This document shows, in pieces, positions 24,158 to 35,484 of a stretch of DNA of 64,000 nt. The first letter of the stretch is position 1. Every line of letters starts with the position of its first letter. A program made the translations under genes and the position numbers. Source of the stretch: Oleiharenicola lentus (GTDB taxonomy: Bacteria; Verrucomicrobiota; Verrucomicrobiia; Opitutales; Opitutaceae); NCBI RefSeq assembly GCF_004118375.1, contig NZ_SDHX01000001.1, forward strand, positions 1,801,693-1,865,692. The letters are read 5' to 3'. The notes below the pieces were generated by a model, which saw nothing but the letters and a program-made list of their open reading frames with translations, did not search any database and was not told the DNA's origin.

Positions 24158-24233
24158 CCCGGATATTTCACCCCCATGAAAGACGTTGAATCAGAAGTAT
24201 CCGTTTTGCCTTCGGCAAAAGCGACTTCGTCGC

Positions 24234-24306
24234 GGTTAGCCCCGACAAGGTCGGCCCGGCCGGGTGCCTATTTCTCACCTCTGGGTGTGAATCATGCGGG
24301 CTAGCC
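24234..24306. repeat. 73-bp cloverleaf-like structured repeat, copy B
   Basis: Partner of 16355-16427. The closing stem is extended to nine pairs (GGTTAGCCC / GGGCTAGCC, one G-T). Two perfect small hairpins, TTTTGCC/GGCAAAA and GCGAC/GTCGC, lie just upstream (24213-24233). It sits in the 335-bp gap between adaptor and permease genes, which has no gene. Confidence 0.6.
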
Positions 24307-24321
24307 CCGGTGCAGGGCGTA

Positions 24322-24482
24322 GGGTGAAAGGAGGAGGGAGCAAGGAAATCCTCGGGCCATAACCACTGACCCCAGCTGCCCCGGCCAGCCAGTCGCAGCT
24401 CCCCGCCACCCAGCTCCAAGACCTTCCTCGCAGTCCGTCCCTTCTCCCCGCTTCCTTCACCTTCTCTCTCCTCCTTTCTCCC
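24322..24482. repeat. Gene-less polypurine/polypyrimidine inverted-repeat unit
   Basis: A left arm of GGTGAAAGGAGGAGGG type (24322-24345) faces CTTCACCTTCTCTCTCCTCC type (24455-24482), enclosing about 110 bp with no gene. It ends 10 bp before the permease start, as the gene-bearing cassettes do in other ABC operons here. Confidence 0.55.
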
Positions 24483-24492
24483 GCCTCATCCC

Positions 24493-25743
24493 TTGTCCCC
24501 GACCCTGCGCATCGCCTTCCGATTCCTCACGGCCAAGAAACGGGCCATGCTGATGAGTCTTTCGTGCATCGTGCTGGGCGTCGGCCTGTTCGTTGTCACG
24601 CAGGCGACCACGAGCGGCTTCGAGGAGTTTTTCATCAAGACGATCCTGGGCAACGACGGTGCCATCCGGGTGGAGGACCGCATGCAGGACACCATCCGCT
24701 CCCGCGAGGCAGGGGGCCCCGACGGCGGCAGCACCTTCCAGATCCAGCAGAAAGAGGGGCGGAAATACATCGAGGGCATTGAGGAGCCGAAGCAGATCAT
24801 CAAGGCGCTGCGGGAATTCCAGAATGTCCGGGGCGTTTCCGAGGTGATCACCGGCTCGGCCGTGCTGGCGAGCTCGTTCAAGAGCGAAACGGTGAAGCTC
24901 TTCGGCATCGACATCGACAACCACATCACGGTCTCGGAACTCGGAAAACAGATCGTGCAGGGCGAGTTGAACAATTTTCGCACCAAGGCCGCGGGGGCCC
25001 TCATCGGCAAGGAAGTCGCCGACCGGCTGCAACTCGGGGTGGGGGACTCCTTTCTCCTCGAATCCGCCGGCCAGCTCCGCCGCTACAGCGTCTCGGCGGT
25101 TTTCCAGACCGGCGTCAGCGACATCGACAAGACGCGGATCTATCTGCACCTGCCCGAGGCGCGCTCGCAGCTGAAGAAACCGACCGGGGCTACCTTCATC
25201 CAGGTCAGCGTCTATGATCGCGACCGGGCGGACGAGGACGCCCTCCAGATGGAAGAGGTGCTGAAACACGGGGTGCGGGAATGGCAGCGCCGCGAAAAAA
25301 CCTGGCTGGAGACCTTCCGCGCCTTGCGTCTGTCGTCGGCCATCACCGTCTCCATGTTTTCGCTCATCGCGGGTCTGGCCATGTTCAATACGCTCGCGAT
25401 GATTGTCATGGAGAAGACCAAGGAAATCGCGATCCTCCGCTCGATGGGTTACACGCGGGAGGATATCTCGCAGATTTTCCTCTGGCAGGCCACCATCGTC
25501 CTGGCGATCGGCTCCATGGTCGGCTGCATCCTGGGGGCGGGCGGCACGTTTGCGGTGTCGCGGATTCCGCTCAACATCACCGGCATTTTCCGGACCAACA
25601 CCTTCATCGTGAGCTGGTCCGCGTGGCATTATGTGGCGGCGGTGCTCACCGCCGTGGCCATGGTCATGGTCGCCTCGCTCATCCCCGCCCGCCGCGCCGC
25701 GCGCCTCGAGCCGGGCGACATCATCCGGGGGACGTCCACATGA
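24493..25743 (+). CDS. FtsX/LolCE-type ABC transporter permease
   Basis: A 416-residue protein with one N-terminal helix (about 19-40), a large periplasmic MacB-PCD-like domain (about 45-275) and three C-terminal helices. The latter hold the E-K-T-K-E-I-A-I-L-R-S-M-G-Y motif near 305-320, typical of the LolC/MacB/FtsX class. These move lipids, peptides or drugs from the periplasmic face using ATPase-driven leverage. The start is a TTG at 24493; no ATG gives the conserved N-terminus. The hairpin TGACGG/CCGTCA overlaps the stop. Confidence 0.87.
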   Translation: MSPTLRIAFRFLTAKKRAMLMSLSCIVLGVGLFVVTQATTSGFEEFFIKTILGNDGAIRVEDRMQDTIRSREAGGPDGGSTFQIQQKEGRKYIEGIEEPKQIIKALREFQNVRGVSEVITGSAVLASSFKSETVKLFGIDIDNHITVSELGKQIVQGELNNFRTKAAGALIGKEVADRLQLGVGDSFLLESAGQLRRYSVSAVFQTGVSDIDKTRIYLHLPEARSQLKKPTGATFIQVSVYDRDRADEDALQMEEVLKHGVREWQRREKTWLETFRALRLSSAITVSMFSLIAGLAMFNTLAMIVMEKTKEIAILRSMGYTREDISQIFLWQATIVLAIGSMVGCILGAGGTFAVSRIPLNITGIFRTNTFIVSWSAWHYVAAVLTAVAMVMVASLIPARRAARLEPGDIIRGTST

Positions 25744-25909
25744 CGGCTCCCGCCGTCATGTCAGGAGCAGGGAGAAGGGAGGAGGGAGCTTTTTTGCGAC
25801 CGGAGGCCGGAGACTGGAGGCTGGAGACTGTAGGCTGGAGGCTGGAGACCGGAGACCGGAATCGGGAATTTCAACGGGCTATAACAAACAAACCCAAGGA
25901 GATCGTGTC

Positions 25910-26271
25910 ATGAAGCAGCCCATCAAACGTTTTGAAGACCTGGAAGTATGGAAGGAAAGCATGCAACTCGCGGTGCAAGTCTATAAAGCCATGGAGCATT
26001 CGCGGGATTTTGGCCTGAAAGATCAGATGCAGCGGGCGGCAGTGTCTGTTCCCTCCAATGTGGCGGAAGGTTACGAACGCAGTTCCAACCGTGAATTTGT
26101 GCAGTTTCTCAATTATTCGAAGGGATCGAGCGGCGAATTGCGCACCCAGATTTATTTGGCAGCCAAGCTCGGTCAGCTGAAGCAACCGGTGGCGGGTCAG
26201 CTGTTGGAAAAGAGCCGCAAAGTATCGGCCATGCTGCACAAATATGTGCAGGTTCGTCAAAAGGACTTCTG

Positions 26272-26272
<1 letters not shown>
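25910..26272 (+). CDS. S23-type four-helix-bundle protein
   Basis: A 120-residue all-helical protein of the 23S-rRNA intervening-sequence (S23/four-helix-bundle) family: F-E-D-L-E-V-W-K near residue 8, then Q-M-Q-R-A-A-V-S-V-P-S-N-V-A-E-G-Y and F-V-Q-F-L-N-Y-S-K-G-S-S-G-E-L. A good AAGGAGA lies about 7 bp before the ATG. The stop overlaps the ATPase start by 1 bp. Family members form pentameric bundles; their function outside rRNA and retroelement contexts is not established. It sits between permease and ATPase and is flanked by inverted repeats. Confidence 0.85.
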
Positions 26273-27009
<737 letters not shown>

Positions 27010-27246
27010 GGGCACGGCGCGTTATTTGTTTTCACAATTAGCAGCGCATCCGGGTCCCCGGACTTTGCTAATATTCAGGGGGAGGGTGATTTGGCCGGAA
27101 ATTTTGTTTTACATCCCCCATGGCCTCTCTCTTTGCTCTGGCTCTCTTTTTACCGCACACACAATCGCTAGCCTGAATTCTGCGCTTAATCAGGGGGAAC
27201 GGTTGCCGATCCTTCGTTTTTTTCGCCGGGTTCCAGTCTGACGCAC

Positions 27247-27906
27247 ATGTCAAAGATCTTCCCGAAATCCGCCAACGCCCTGCCCCTGCAGATCCTGATT
27301 TTCCTCGGTATCCTGGGTGGTGTCGCGGCGGCAGGCATCACTTACTACGCCACCCCGGCTTACCTCCGCGTTGGTTATGCTCCGGTCCAGCCGGTGCCCT
27401 TCGACCACAGCCTGCACGCCGGCCAGCTTGGTCTCGACTGCCGTTACTGCCACACCTCGGTGGAGAAGTCCGCGACCTCGAGCGTTCCCGCGGCGCAGAC
27501 CTGCATGAACTGCCACGGCACGATCAAGGCCCAGAGCCCGCTGCTCGAGCCCGTGCGCCAGAGCTACCAGAGCGGTGATCCGGTGCCATGGGTGAAGATC
27601 CACGCCGTGCCGGACTACGTTTATTTCAACCACTCCGTCCACGTCGCCCGCGGCGTCAGCTGCGTCGAGTGCCACGGCAAGGTGAACGAGATGAAAGTCG
27701 TGAAGCAGGACCAGCCGCACAGCATGAGCTGGTGCCTCGACTGCCACCGCGATCCGGCCGCCCGCATCCGCGACCCGCAGGATGTTTTCAACCTGAACTC
27801 CGCCCGCCTCATTGACCAAGGCCCCGAGGGGCTCAAGAAGGCCCAGCAATTTGTCGAACACGCCAAGATCATGCCCCCGCAGAGCTGCTCCGGCTGCCAT
27901 CGCTGA
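27247..27906 (+). CDS. actA: Alternative complex III pentahaem cytochrome c subunit ActA
   Basis: 219 residues with an N-terminal membrane anchor (about 12-35) and five CxxCH haem motifs: C-R-Y-C-H, C-M-N-C-H, C-V-E-C-H, C-L-D-C-H and C-S-G-C-H. That is the pattern of ActA, which passes electrons from the iron-sulfur subunit towards the monohaem subunit at the periplasmic surface. It opens the operon after a 237-bp gap where the promoter should lie; I could not fix a promoter there. The next gene starts in the stop codon. Confidence 0.93.
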   Translation: MSKIFPKSANALPLQILIFLGILGGVAAAGITYYATPAYLRVGYAPVQPVPFDHSLHAGQLGLDCRYCHTSVEKSATSSVPAAQTCMNCHGTIKAQSPLLEPVRQSYQSGDPVPWVKIHAVPDYVYFNHSVHVARGVSCVECHGKVNEMKVVKQDQPHSMSWCLDCHRDPAARIRDPQDVFNLNSARLIDQGPEGLKKAQQFVEHAKIMPPQSCSGCHR

Positions 27907-30900
27907 TGAAACGCAAATTTGACCATTCCCCTGCCGCGAGCCTGTCGAACGGCGCCCCCACCGGCCCGAAATACTGGCGCAGCCTCGACGAACTGGCCGA
28001 CACGCCCGGCTTCCGCGAGCACATGGCCCGCGAGTTTCCCGAGGGCGCGTCCGAGCTGAACGGCGTCGATCGCCGCCAGTTCATGCGCCTCATGGCGGCC
28101 TCGTTCGCCCTGGGCGGTCTTGGTCTCGCCGGCTGCCGCCGTCCCGAAAAGCACATCCTGCCTTACGGCAAGTCGGTCGAATACACCGTCCCCGGCCTCC
28201 CGCTTTATTTCGCGACCGCGATGCCCCTGCGCAAGACGGCCATCCCGCTCGTCGCCGAGACCCATCAGGGCCGCCCGACCAAGCTGGAAGGCAATCCCAG
28301 CTACCTGCCGCACGGCGGCGCCAGCTCGCTCCTCGCCCAGGCTTCCGTCCTCGATCTCTACGACCCGGAGCGCGCCTCCGCCCACACGGCCGGCACCCGC
28401 ACGCTCAACGTGGCCGATGTCAACGACCTCCTCGCGAAGATCCGCTCGACCTACGCCGGCAACGGTGAAGGGCTCGCCTTCCTGGCCGACGAATCCGCCT
28501 CGCCGACCCGTGCCCGCTTGGTGGCCAAGCTGAAGAAGGAATTTCCCCGCGCCATATGGGCCGAATACGAGCCCGTGCAGGACGAGGCTCCGATTGCCGC
28601 CGCGCAAGCTGCCTTCGGCAAGAACGTCAAGCCGGTCTATCGCTTCGCCAAGGCCAAGCGCATCGTCAGCATCGACGCCGATTTCTTCCACGCCGAGGCC
28701 GGTTCGCTCTATTACGCCCGCGATTTCGCCAAGGGCCGTCGCGTCTCCTCCAAGGAAGACGCCGACAAGATGAACCGCCTTTATGTGGCGGAGAGCGGTT
28801 TCTCGCTCACCGGCAGCATGGCCGACCACCGCCTGCGTCTCGCCAGCAACCACATGCTGGCCTTCGCCGCCGCCCTCGCGGGCAAGGTGCTGGGTACCTC
28901 CGTTTTCGAGTCGCTCACCAAGGGGCTCGACATCAAGGCCGAGTGGGTCGAGCAGTGCGCCAAGGACCTGCTGGCACACAAGGGCGAGAGCCTCGTGGTC
29001 GCCGGCGCCCATCAGCCCGCCGCCGTCCATGTGCTCGCTTATGCGATGAACGCGTTCCTCGGCGCCCCGGGCAAGTCCGTGGACTTCGTCGCCGTCGAGC
29101 CATCGTCCGCCTCCACGATCCAGGCCCTGACGACCGCCATCGACGCCAAGTCGGTCAAGACCCTCTTCATCCTCAACGGCAACCCGGCCTATAACGCGCC
29201 TGCCGATCTCGATTTCGGGGCGAAGCTGAAGTCCGTGCCGCAGGTCATCCGCTACGGTTACTATCAGGACGAGACCTCCGCGCTGGCCGGCACGCACCTG
29301 GCGGCCACCCATTACCTCGAGTCGTGGGGCGACGCCCGCACCGTGGACGGCACCATCGTGCCGGTGCAGCCGATGATCATGCCGCTCTTCAACGGCCTGA
29401 ACGAGGTCGAGCTGCTGGCCCGCCTCGCCGGCGAAGCCAAACCCGACGCCTACGAGCAGGTCTTCACGACCCGCGGCGGCGACCGGAAGGCCTTCGAGAA
29501 ATTCCTCCATGACGGTCTGGCCGAAGGTTCGGCCTACAAGTCCGTGGATGTCGCCTTCGATCCGCAGCGTGCCGGTGCCGTACTCTCCAAGGTTCCGGCC
29601 TTTGCCGCGCTCTCCAAGGACAGCCTCGAAGTCCGCTTCGTGACCGATCACAAGATGGATGACGGCCGCTTCGCCAACAACGGCTGGCTCCAGGAGTGCC
29701 CGGACCCGATGACCAAGATCGCCTGGGACAACGCGATCCTCATCAGCCCGCGCCTGGCCAAGGACCTTGGCATCGTGCCCGGTGGCAGTCTCCTGCAGGT
29801 TGCCCGCAAGGAAGAGGCGGAGTTCACGGTCGGCAAGGAGAACGCCTTCCTCGGCGAAGTCACCGTCAACGGCCGCAAGATCACCGGTCCGCTGCACATC
29901 CAGCCCGGTCTCTCGAATTACACCATCGTCCTCCCGCTCGGCTACGGCCGCACCAAGACCGGTCATGTCGGCACCGGCGCCGGCTTCGATGCCTATGCGA
30001 TCCGCACCGGCGACAGCATGGGTTTTGTCACCGGTGCCACGATCCGCGTGACCGGCGAGCGCAAGCTCCTCGCCAACACGCAGGAGCACTGGTCCATGGA
30101 AGGCCGCGATATCGTGCGCGAGGCCAACCTCGACGAGTTCAAGGAGAACCCCGCTTTCGTGACCGGCATCGGCATGGAGTCGCATTCGCCCGCGATCTAC
30201 GGCGACCTCACGCCCGAGGCTTTCGCCAAGCTGTCCCGTGAGGAGCGCGCCAAGATCACGGCCGAGCGCGCCGGCACCACGCCCCGCGGTCAGTCGCTTT
30301 ACGAGACGCCCGACTTCGCCGGCGAGAACGCCAAGTTCGACGGCCTCCACCAGTGGGGCATGTCCATCGACCTCAACACCTGCATCGGCTGCAACGCCTG
30401 CGTGATCGCCTGCCAGGCGGAGAACAACATCCCGATCGTCGGCCGCGACCAGGTACAGCGCGGCCGTGAGATGCACTGGATCCGTCTCGACCGCTACTAC
30501 TCCGACGGCCAGGCCGATCCGACGGCGTTTGGCGTCGAGGGGGGCAACTCCGTGCTGCCCGAAGACCCGCAGGTTTCGATGCAGCCCATGACCTGCCAGC
30601 ATTGCGAGCTCGCGCCCTGCGAGACCGTGTGCCCGGTCAATGCGACGGTGCACGACGAGGAGGGCCTCAACACGATGGCCTACAACCGCTGCATCGGCAC
30701 CCGCTATTGCGCGAACAACTGTCCCTACAAGGTTCGTCGCTTCAATTTCTTCGACTTCAACAAGCGCGCCACCGACTCGCTCTACATGGGCCCGCTCGGT
30801 CACCAGAAGGAGATGCCGGAACTGGTCAAGATGGTGAAAAATCCGGACGTCACCGTGCGCATGCGCGGCGTCATGGAAAAGTGCACCTACTGCGTCCAGC

Positions 30901-31277
30901 GCATCCAGCAGGCCAAGATCGCGCAGAAGCGGAAGACCGGCCTCAACGGCGTGCCCGAGATTCCCGACGGCACGATCAAGGTGGCCTGCCAGCAGGTTTG
31001 CCCGGTCGAGGCCATCGAGTTCGGCAACGTCAAGGACGTGAACAGCGCGGTCTCCAAGCTGAAGGCCCAGGAGCGCGACTACGCGGTCCTCGGCTACCTG
31101 AACGTCCGCCCGCGCACCACCTACCTCGGCAAGCTCCGCAACCCGAACCCGCACATGCCGGATTATTCCCAGCTCCCGCTCAGCCGCGTGGAGTATAACC
31201 GCAAGAACGGTCACGCCGAGCACGGCGCCGGCCATGGTCATGCCGACCATGGTCAGCAGAACGGAGGGACCCATTAA
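27906..31277 (+). CDS. actB: Alternative complex III molybdopterin-like/iron-sulfur subunit ActB
   Basis: 1123 residues, the fused ActB1-ActB2 form. A Tat-type D-R-R-Q-F-M (near 57) is followed by a hydrophobic run ending L-A-G-C, a possible lipobox. Residues about 90-780 form the molybdoprotein-like domain, which in characterised complexes binds no cofactor. The C-terminal part holds four Cys clusters: [11 protein letters not shown] near 824, [21 protein letters not shown] and C-T-Y-C with C-Q-Q-V-C-P. These bind [4Fe-4S]/[3Fe-4S] clusters that take electrons from menaquinol. The tail is His/Gly-rich. Confidence 0.94.
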   Translation: MKRKFDHSPAASLSNGAPTGPKYWRSLDELADTPGFREHMAREFPEGASELNGVDRRQFMRLMAASFALGGLGLAGCRRPEKHILPYGKSVEYTVPGLPLYFATAMPLRKTAIPLVAETHQGRPTKLEGNPSYLPHGGASSLLAQASVLDLYDPERASAHTAGTRTLNVADVNDLLAKIRSTYAGNGEGLAFLADESASPTRARLVAKLKKEFPRAIWAEYEPVQDEAPIAAAQAAFGKNVKPVYRFAKAKRIVSIDADFFHAEAGSLYYARDFAKGRRVSSKEDADKMNRLYVAESGFSLTGSMADHRLRLASNHMLAFAAALAGKVLGTSVFESLTKGLDIKAEWVEQCAKDLLAHKGESLVVAGAHQPAAVHVLAYAMNAFLGAPGKSVDFVAVEPSSASTIQALTTAIDAKSVKTLFILNGNPAYNAPADLDFGAKLKSVPQVIRYGYYQDETSALAGTHLAATHYLESWGDARTVDGTIVPVQPMIMPLFNGLNEVELLARLAGEAKPDAYEQVFTTRGGDRKAFEKFLHDGLAEGSAYKSVDVAFDPQRAGAVLSKVPAFAALSKDSLEVRFVTDHKMDDGRFANNGWLQECPDPMTKIAWDNAILISPRLAKDLGIVPGGSLLQVARKEEAEFTVGKENAFLGEVTVNGRKITGPLHIQPGLSNYTIVLPLGYGRTKTGHVGTGAGFDAYAIRTGDSMGFVTGATIRVTGERKLLANTQEHWSMEGRDIVREANLDEFKENPAFVTGIGMESHSPAIYGDLTPEAFAKLSREERAKITAERAGTTPRGQSLYETPDFAGENAKFDGLHQWGMSIDLNTCIGCNACVIACQAENNIPIVGRDQVQRGREMHWIRLDRYYSDGQADPTAFGVEGGNSVLPEDPQVSMQPMTCQHCELAPCETVCPVNATVHDEEGLNTMAYNRCIGTRYCANNCPYKVRRFNFFDFNKRATDSLYMGPLGHQKEMPELVKMVKNPDVTVRMRGVMEKCTYCVQRIQQAKIAQKRKTGLNGVPEIPDGTIKVACQQVCPVEAIEFGNVKDVNSAVSKLKAQERDYAVLGYLNVRPRTTYLGKLRNPNPHMPDYSQLPLSRVEYNRKNGHAEHGAGHGHADHGQQNGGTH

Positions 31278-32710
31278 TGGCCTCACACGCTTCTGATCAT
31301 CCGGCTCCCGCCATCCTCTCCGAGGTCAAACCCGCGGTGCTCGCGCGCCCGGTGCTGGTGCATCATCACCGGGACTTCAAGTGGATCACCGACAAGATCT
31401 GCGGCATCGTCGAAGGCACCACGCCGACCTGGTGGTGGGTGTGCTTCGTGGTCGCCAGCTTCGTGGCCTGCTTCACGATCGCCGGCCTCATCCACCTCGT
31501 CGCCACGGGCGTCGGCGTGTGGGGTCATGCGAATCCGGTCAACTGGGCCTGGGACATCGTCAACTTCGTGTTCTGGATCGGTATCGGCCACGCCGGCACC
31601 CTGATCTCGGCCATTCTCTGCCTCCTCCGCCAGAAGTGGCGCACCTCGATCAACCGTGCGGCCGAGGCGATGACGATCTTCGCCGTGGTCTGCGCCGCGA
31701 TCTTCCCGGTGTTCCACGTCGGCCGCATCTGGTTCGCGGTGATGCCCGGCTACCTGTTTCCGTTCCCCAACTCGAACGGCATCTGGCAGAACTTCCGCTC
31801 GCCGCTGGAGTGGGACGTGTTCGCGGTCTCGACCTACGGCACGGTGTCCTGCCTCTTTTGGTATATCGGCCTGATCCCCGACCTCGGCACGATGCGCGAC
31901 CGTTTCACGGCCGCCGGCAAGATGATGCGGGCTCGCATCTACGGCTTCTTCGCCATGGGCTGGCGCGGCTCCAACCGCGCGTGGAGCAACTACGAGATGG
32001 CCTACCTGATCCTGGCCGGCATCTCGACCCCGCTCGTGCTCTCCGTGCACACGATCGTGTCGTTCGACTTCGCCGTCTCGCTGATCCCCGGCTGGCACAC
32101 GACGATCTTCCCGCCTTACTTCGTGGCGGGCGCCATCTTCTCCGGCTTCGGCATGGTCATGACGCTCATGCTCCCGCTGCGCGCCGTTTACCGCCTGGAG
32201 GACCTGATCACGCAGTATCACATCGACTGCATGTGCAAGATCACCCTCGCGACCGGCACCATGGTGGGCTACGCCTACTCGATGGAGTTCTTCATCGCGT
32301 GGTATGGCGCGAATCCGTATGAAGGCTTCGCGTTCATCAACCGTGCGTTCGGCCACTACGCCTGGGCCTACTGGATCATGATCGGCTGCAACGTCATCAC
32401 GCCGCAGTTCTTCTGGTTCAAGGCCGTCCGCGAGAACACCGCGCTGGTCTGGATCCTCTCGATCTTCGTCAACGTCGGCATGTGGTTCGAGCGCTTCGTG
32501 ATCATCGTGACCTCGCTCGCCCGCGACTTCCTGCCGTCGAGCTGGGGCTACTACTCGCCCTCGATCGTGGAAATCTTCACGTTCTTCGGCACCTTCGGTG
32601 TCTTCTCCGTCCTCTTCCTGCTCTTCATCCGCTTCGTGCCCATCATGCCGATGTCCGAGGTGAAGGCGGTCATCCCGCAGGCCGACCCGCACGGCGAGCA
32701 CAAGCACTGA
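31277..32710 (+). CDS. actC: Alternative complex III NrfD-like membrane subunit ActC
   Basis: 477 residues with about ten membrane helices in the NrfD/PsrC fold, the first quinol-binding membrane subunit of alternative complex III. The start overlaps the ActB stop by one base. The N-terminal cytoplasmic segment (L-V-H-H-H-R-D-F-K) and the helix containing [13 protein letters not shown] are typical. It pairs with ActF downstream. Confidence 0.94.
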   Translation: MASHASDHPAPAILSEVKPAVLARPVLVHHHRDFKWITDKICGIVEGTTPTWWWVCFVVASFVACFTIAGLIHLVATGVGVWGHANPVNWAWDIVNFVFWIGIGHAGTLISAILCLLRQKWRTSINRAAEAMTIFAVVCAAIFPVFHVGRIWFAVMPGYLFPFPNSNGIWQNFRSPLEWDVFAVSTYGTVSCLFWYIGLIPDLGTMRDRFTAAGKMMRARIYGFFAMGWRGSNRAWSNYEMAYLILAGISTPLVLSVHTIVSFDFAVSLIPGWHTTIFPPYFVAGAIFSGFGMVMTLMLPLRAVYRLEDLITQYHIDCMCKITLATGTMVGYAYSMEFFIAWYGANPYEGFAFINRAFGHYAWAYWIMIGCNVITPQFFWFKAVRENTALVWILSIFVNVGMWFERFVIIVTSLARDFLPSSWGYYSPSIVEIFTFFGTFGVFSVLFLLFIRFVPIMPMSEVKAVIPQADPHGEHKH

Positions 32711-32720
32711 GGACCCTGCC

Positions 32721-33251
32721 ATGAGCAAAAATTACGGAATCATCGCCGCTTTTGACACCGTGCCGGATGTCTTCCACGCCTGTGAACAGGTGCGGGATGC
32801 CGGCTACTCGCAGTGGGACACGATCACCTCGTTCCCCATCCACGGCCTCGATGCCGCCATGGGCATGCGCCGCTCCCGGGTGCCGCGGTTCTCGCTCGCG
32901 GGCGGCATCACCGGTTTCTGCACCGGCATGTCGTTCATCTGGTGGGCCGGCGCCTACGAATATCCGCTGATCGTGGGCGGCAAGCCCTACTTCAGCCCGA
33001 TGTTCGCCTTCCCGGTGTCCTACGAGCTCACCATCCTGTTCACCGCCTTCGCCACTATCTTCGGCATGTTCTTCCTGAACAAACTGCCCATGCACTACCA
33101 CCCCGTGCTGAAGGCCCCGCAGTTCGTCCGCGCGCTGGATGACCGCTTCTACATTGTGATCGAGTCCGCCGACCCGAAATTCAACGCCACCGAGACGCGC
33201 GCCCTGCTGCAGCGCGCCGGCGGCAAGGACATCGTCGAAATCGAGGAATAA
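32721..33251 (+). CDS. actD: Alternative complex III subunit ActD (DUF3341)
   Basis: 176 residues. It starts Y-G-I-I-A-A-F-D, with V-F-H-A-C-E-Q-V-R-D-A-G-Y and P-I-H-G-L-D-A-A-M-G near residues 37-46, then two membrane helices (about 58-80 and 95-118). This is the DUF3341 subunit found between ActC and ActE in all such operons. It packs against ActC and the cytoplasmic face; no cofactor is known. Confidence 0.93.
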   Translation: MSKNYGIIAAFDTVPDVFHACEQVRDAGYSQWDTITSFPIHGLDAAMGMRRSRVPRFSLAGGITGFCTGMSFIWWAGAYEYPLIVGGKPYFSPMFAFPVSYELTILFTAFATIFGMFFLNKLPMHYHPVLKAPQFVRALDDRFYIVIESADPKFNATETRALLQRAGGKDIVEIEE

Positions 33252-33252
33252 G

Positions 33253-33894
33253 ATGCGTTACGCCTACTACACCCTCGCGTTCCTCGTCATCCTGACCCTC
33301 TCGGTCATGGGCTACCGTGGCTCGCTCTCCACCCGTCCCCCGGTCGAAATCTGGCCCGACATGGACCACCAGGCCAAATACAAGCCGCAGGCGGAATCCA
33401 AGTTCTTCGCCGACGGCCGCGCCGACCGTCCGATCCCCGCCGGCACCGTGCCCTTCGGCCGCAACAGCCAGGAGTCCGACGACGCCTACCTGCGCGCCGA
33501 CGACGCCCGTTACGCCGGCAAGCACGCCGACGGCTCGTTCGTCCGCGGCTTCCCCGCCGGCCTGGAGCTCAACGAGAACTTCGTGCGCCGCGGCCAGAAC
33601 CGTTACCAGATCTACTGCGCTCCCTGCCACGGCGCACTCGGCGACGGCAACGGCATCACCAAGTCCTACGGCATGGTGGCCACCCCGAATTATCACGAGG
33701 ACCGTTTCCGCTCGATGGCGGAAGGCGAGTTCTTCAACACGATCACCAACGGCAAGAACACCATGCTCGGTTATGCTGACAAACTCAGCCCCGACGACCG
33801 CTGGGCCGTGATCGCCTATGTGCGAGCCCTGCAACGCGCCGCCCACGCCACGATTGACGATGTCCCTCTCGAACAACGCGGAGGCCTGAAGTAA
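33253..33894 (+). CDS. actE: Alternative complex III monohaem cytochrome c subunit ActE
   Basis: 213 residues with an N-terminal membrane or lipoprotein-like anchor (about 5-20) and a single C-A-P-C-H haem motif near residue 122. A likely axial Met is in the N-T-M-L-G-Y segment. Starting 1 bp after actD, it fits ActE, the exit point handing electrons to cytochrome c or directly to an oxidase. Confidence 0.93.
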   Translation: MRYAYYTLAFLVILTLSVMGYRGSLSTRPPVEIWPDMDHQAKYKPQAESKFFADGRADRPIPAGTVPFGRNSQESDDAYLRADDARYAGKHADGSFVRGFPAGLELNENFVRRGQNRYQIYCAPCHGALGDGNGITKSYGMVATPNYHEDRFRSMAEGEFFNTITNGKNTMLGYADKLSPDDRWAVIAYVRALQRAAHATIDDVPLEQRGGLK

Positions 33895-33895
33895 C

Positions 33896-35176
33896 ATGAG
33901 CGCCGCTCCCTCCACTCACGCCTCGACGGCCGCCCTGGCCAACAAGTTTCTCCTGGCCGGCATCGCCGGGCTCGTGCTCACCGCCATCGGTCTCTTCGTG
34001 GACGCCCACGGGGCGGCGTTGTCCTACGTGGTCGGCATCAGCTACTGGACCGCCGTTGCCATCGGCATGCTCATGCTGGTGATGATCCACCATATCTTCG
34101 ATGCCGGTTGGTCCACCGTGATCCGCCGCCAGTTCGAGCACGGACTCTCGGCCTTCAAGTGGCTGTTCATCCTCTTCATCCCGCTGGTCATCTCGGCCTG
34201 GGCCAAGCCCGGCTTCATCTGGCACTGGATGGATCTCAGCCACCCCCTGCATGGCGGACACGGCACCATCGGTGACGATCCGCTCTACCTGAAGAAGGCC
34301 GCGTTCCTCAGCAAGGAGATGTTCACCGGCATGACGGTGGTGTTCTTCCTCGGCTGGATGGGCCTCTCCGCGCTCCTGCGCCGCAACTCCTTCAATCAGG
34401 ACAAGGACGGTGACGTGAACTGGACCTACAAGAACCGCCAGACCGCGGCCTGGGGCATCCCGTTCAACGCCCTCGCCCTGACTTTTGCCGCCATCTACTG
34501 GATGAAGAGCCTCGAGTATCACTGGTTCTCCACGATGTATGGCGTGTGGTTCTTCGCCAACTGCATGCGTGCCGCCCTGGCCATGGGTGTGGTCATCACC
34601 TGGTGGCTCTACACCCGCGGAGACTACAAGGGCATCTTCAACACCAACCAGCTGCACTGCCTCGTGGCGCTCGCCTACGCCTTCGTGGTGTTCTGGGCCT
34701 ACGTCACCTTCTCGCAGTATTTCCTGATCTGGAATGCCAACGTGCCGGAGGAAACCTTCTGGTATAACCTCCGTGAGCATGGCGACTGGCAGTGGGTGGG
34801 ACTCGGGCTGCTCTTCGGCCATTTCTTCGTGCCGTTCCTGCTCTGGCTCTCTTATCGCCGCAAGTCCACCCTCGGGCCTGCACTGAAGATCAGCCTCTGG
34901 ATCGCCGTCGTGATCCTCGTGGACATCTGCTACAACGTGCTGCCCGCGCTCCGCGACTCGCATGAACAGCCCCTGCCGTTCCTCTCGCTCAACCTGCTGT
35001 GGGTCCTGAGCTCCGTGGTCGGCGTCGGTGGCATCTGCGTCTGGTCCTACCTGAAGAGCTACGGCAGCGGTCAGGCCAAGCTGATTCCGATTCGCGATCC
35101 CCGCATCGTCGAGTCTCTCACCCATCATGACGCCACGGCTCCGGAGCCGGCGCCCGCCCGTCCCCACTGGATATGA
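33896..35176 (+). CDS. actF: Alternative complex III membrane subunit ActF
   Basis: 426 residues with about ten helices, the second NrfD-like subunit and structural partner of ActC. It follows ActE after 1 bp. Short polar N- and C-termini are normal for the family. The next gene starts inside its stop (ATGA). Confidence 0.93.
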   Translation: MSAAPSTHASTAALANKFLLAGIAGLVLTAIGLFVDAHGAALSYVVGISYWTAVAIGMLMLVMIHHIFDAGWSTVIRRQFEHGLSAFKWLFILFIPLVISAWAKPGFIWHWMDLSHPLHGGHGTIGDDPLYLKKAAFLSKEMFTGMTVVFFLGWMGLSALLRRNSFNQDKDGDVNWTYKNRQTAAWGIPFNALALTFAAIYWMKSLEYHWFSTMYGVWFFANCMRAALAMGVVITWWLYTRGDYKGIFNTNQLHCLVALAYAFVVFWAYVTFSQYFLIWNANVPEETFWYNLREHGDWQWVGLGLLFGHFFVPFLLWLSYRRKSTLGPALKISLWIAVVILVDICYNVLPALRDSHEQPLPFLSLNLLWVLSSVVGVGGICVWSYLKSYGSGQAKLIPIRDPRIVESLTHHDATAPEPAPARPHWI

Positions 35177-35481
35177 GCGATTCCTCCTCCAACTTTTCCT
35201 TCCCGCACCGCACCCCGGTCTTCACCGCGGTCATCGTAATCTTGTGCTTTGCCGCGTTTGGCTGGCTGGCGCGCCGCATTTATGTGCCGCACGCCGCCAC
35301 TGTCCAGCCGGTTGAGGGCGTCCTTACGCCGGCTGAGCGCAAGGCGCGGCTTGATGAACACCACGCCAAGGACCAGGCCGCCGCCACCAGCTATGGCTGG
35401 GTGGACCAGTCCAAGGGCGTGGTCCGCCTGCCCATTGACCGGGCCATCGAGCTCACGGTCCGCGACCTCGCCAAGAAGTAA
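35173..35481 (+). CDS. Small membrane-anchored protein between complex III and cytochrome oxidase-like genes
   Basis: 102 residues: one membrane helix (about 13-33) followed by a polar domain with T-P-A-E-R-K-A-R-L and the conserved-looking block Y-G-W-V-D-Q-S-K-G-V-V-R-L-P-I-D-R-A. I recall this Y-G-W-V-D...L-P-I-D-R-A-x-E-L pattern from small proteins in oxidase gene clusters but cannot name a function. It overlaps actF by 4 bp and ends 3 bp before the CcoN homologue, so it is translated with both and may join complex III to the downstream module. Confidence 0.75.
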   Translation: MSDSSSNFSFPHRTPVFTAVIVILCFAAFGWLARRIYVPHAATVQPVEGVLTPAERKARLDEHHAKDQAAATSYGWVDQSKGVVRLPIDRAIELTVRDLAKK

Positions 35482-35484
35482 CCC

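Noticed and set aside
27010-27246. A specific promoter for the act operon
   Set aside because: A TAATAT at 27069-27074 has no matching -35 at proper spacing, so no promoter is called.
27621-31286. Long reverse-strand frame of over 1200 codons opposite actB
   Set aside because: It is a high-GC antisense shadow: the forward strand encodes ActA and ActB with full cofactor motifs, and the reverse product is a low-complexity Ala/Gly/Val/Arg/Asp-rich sequence.
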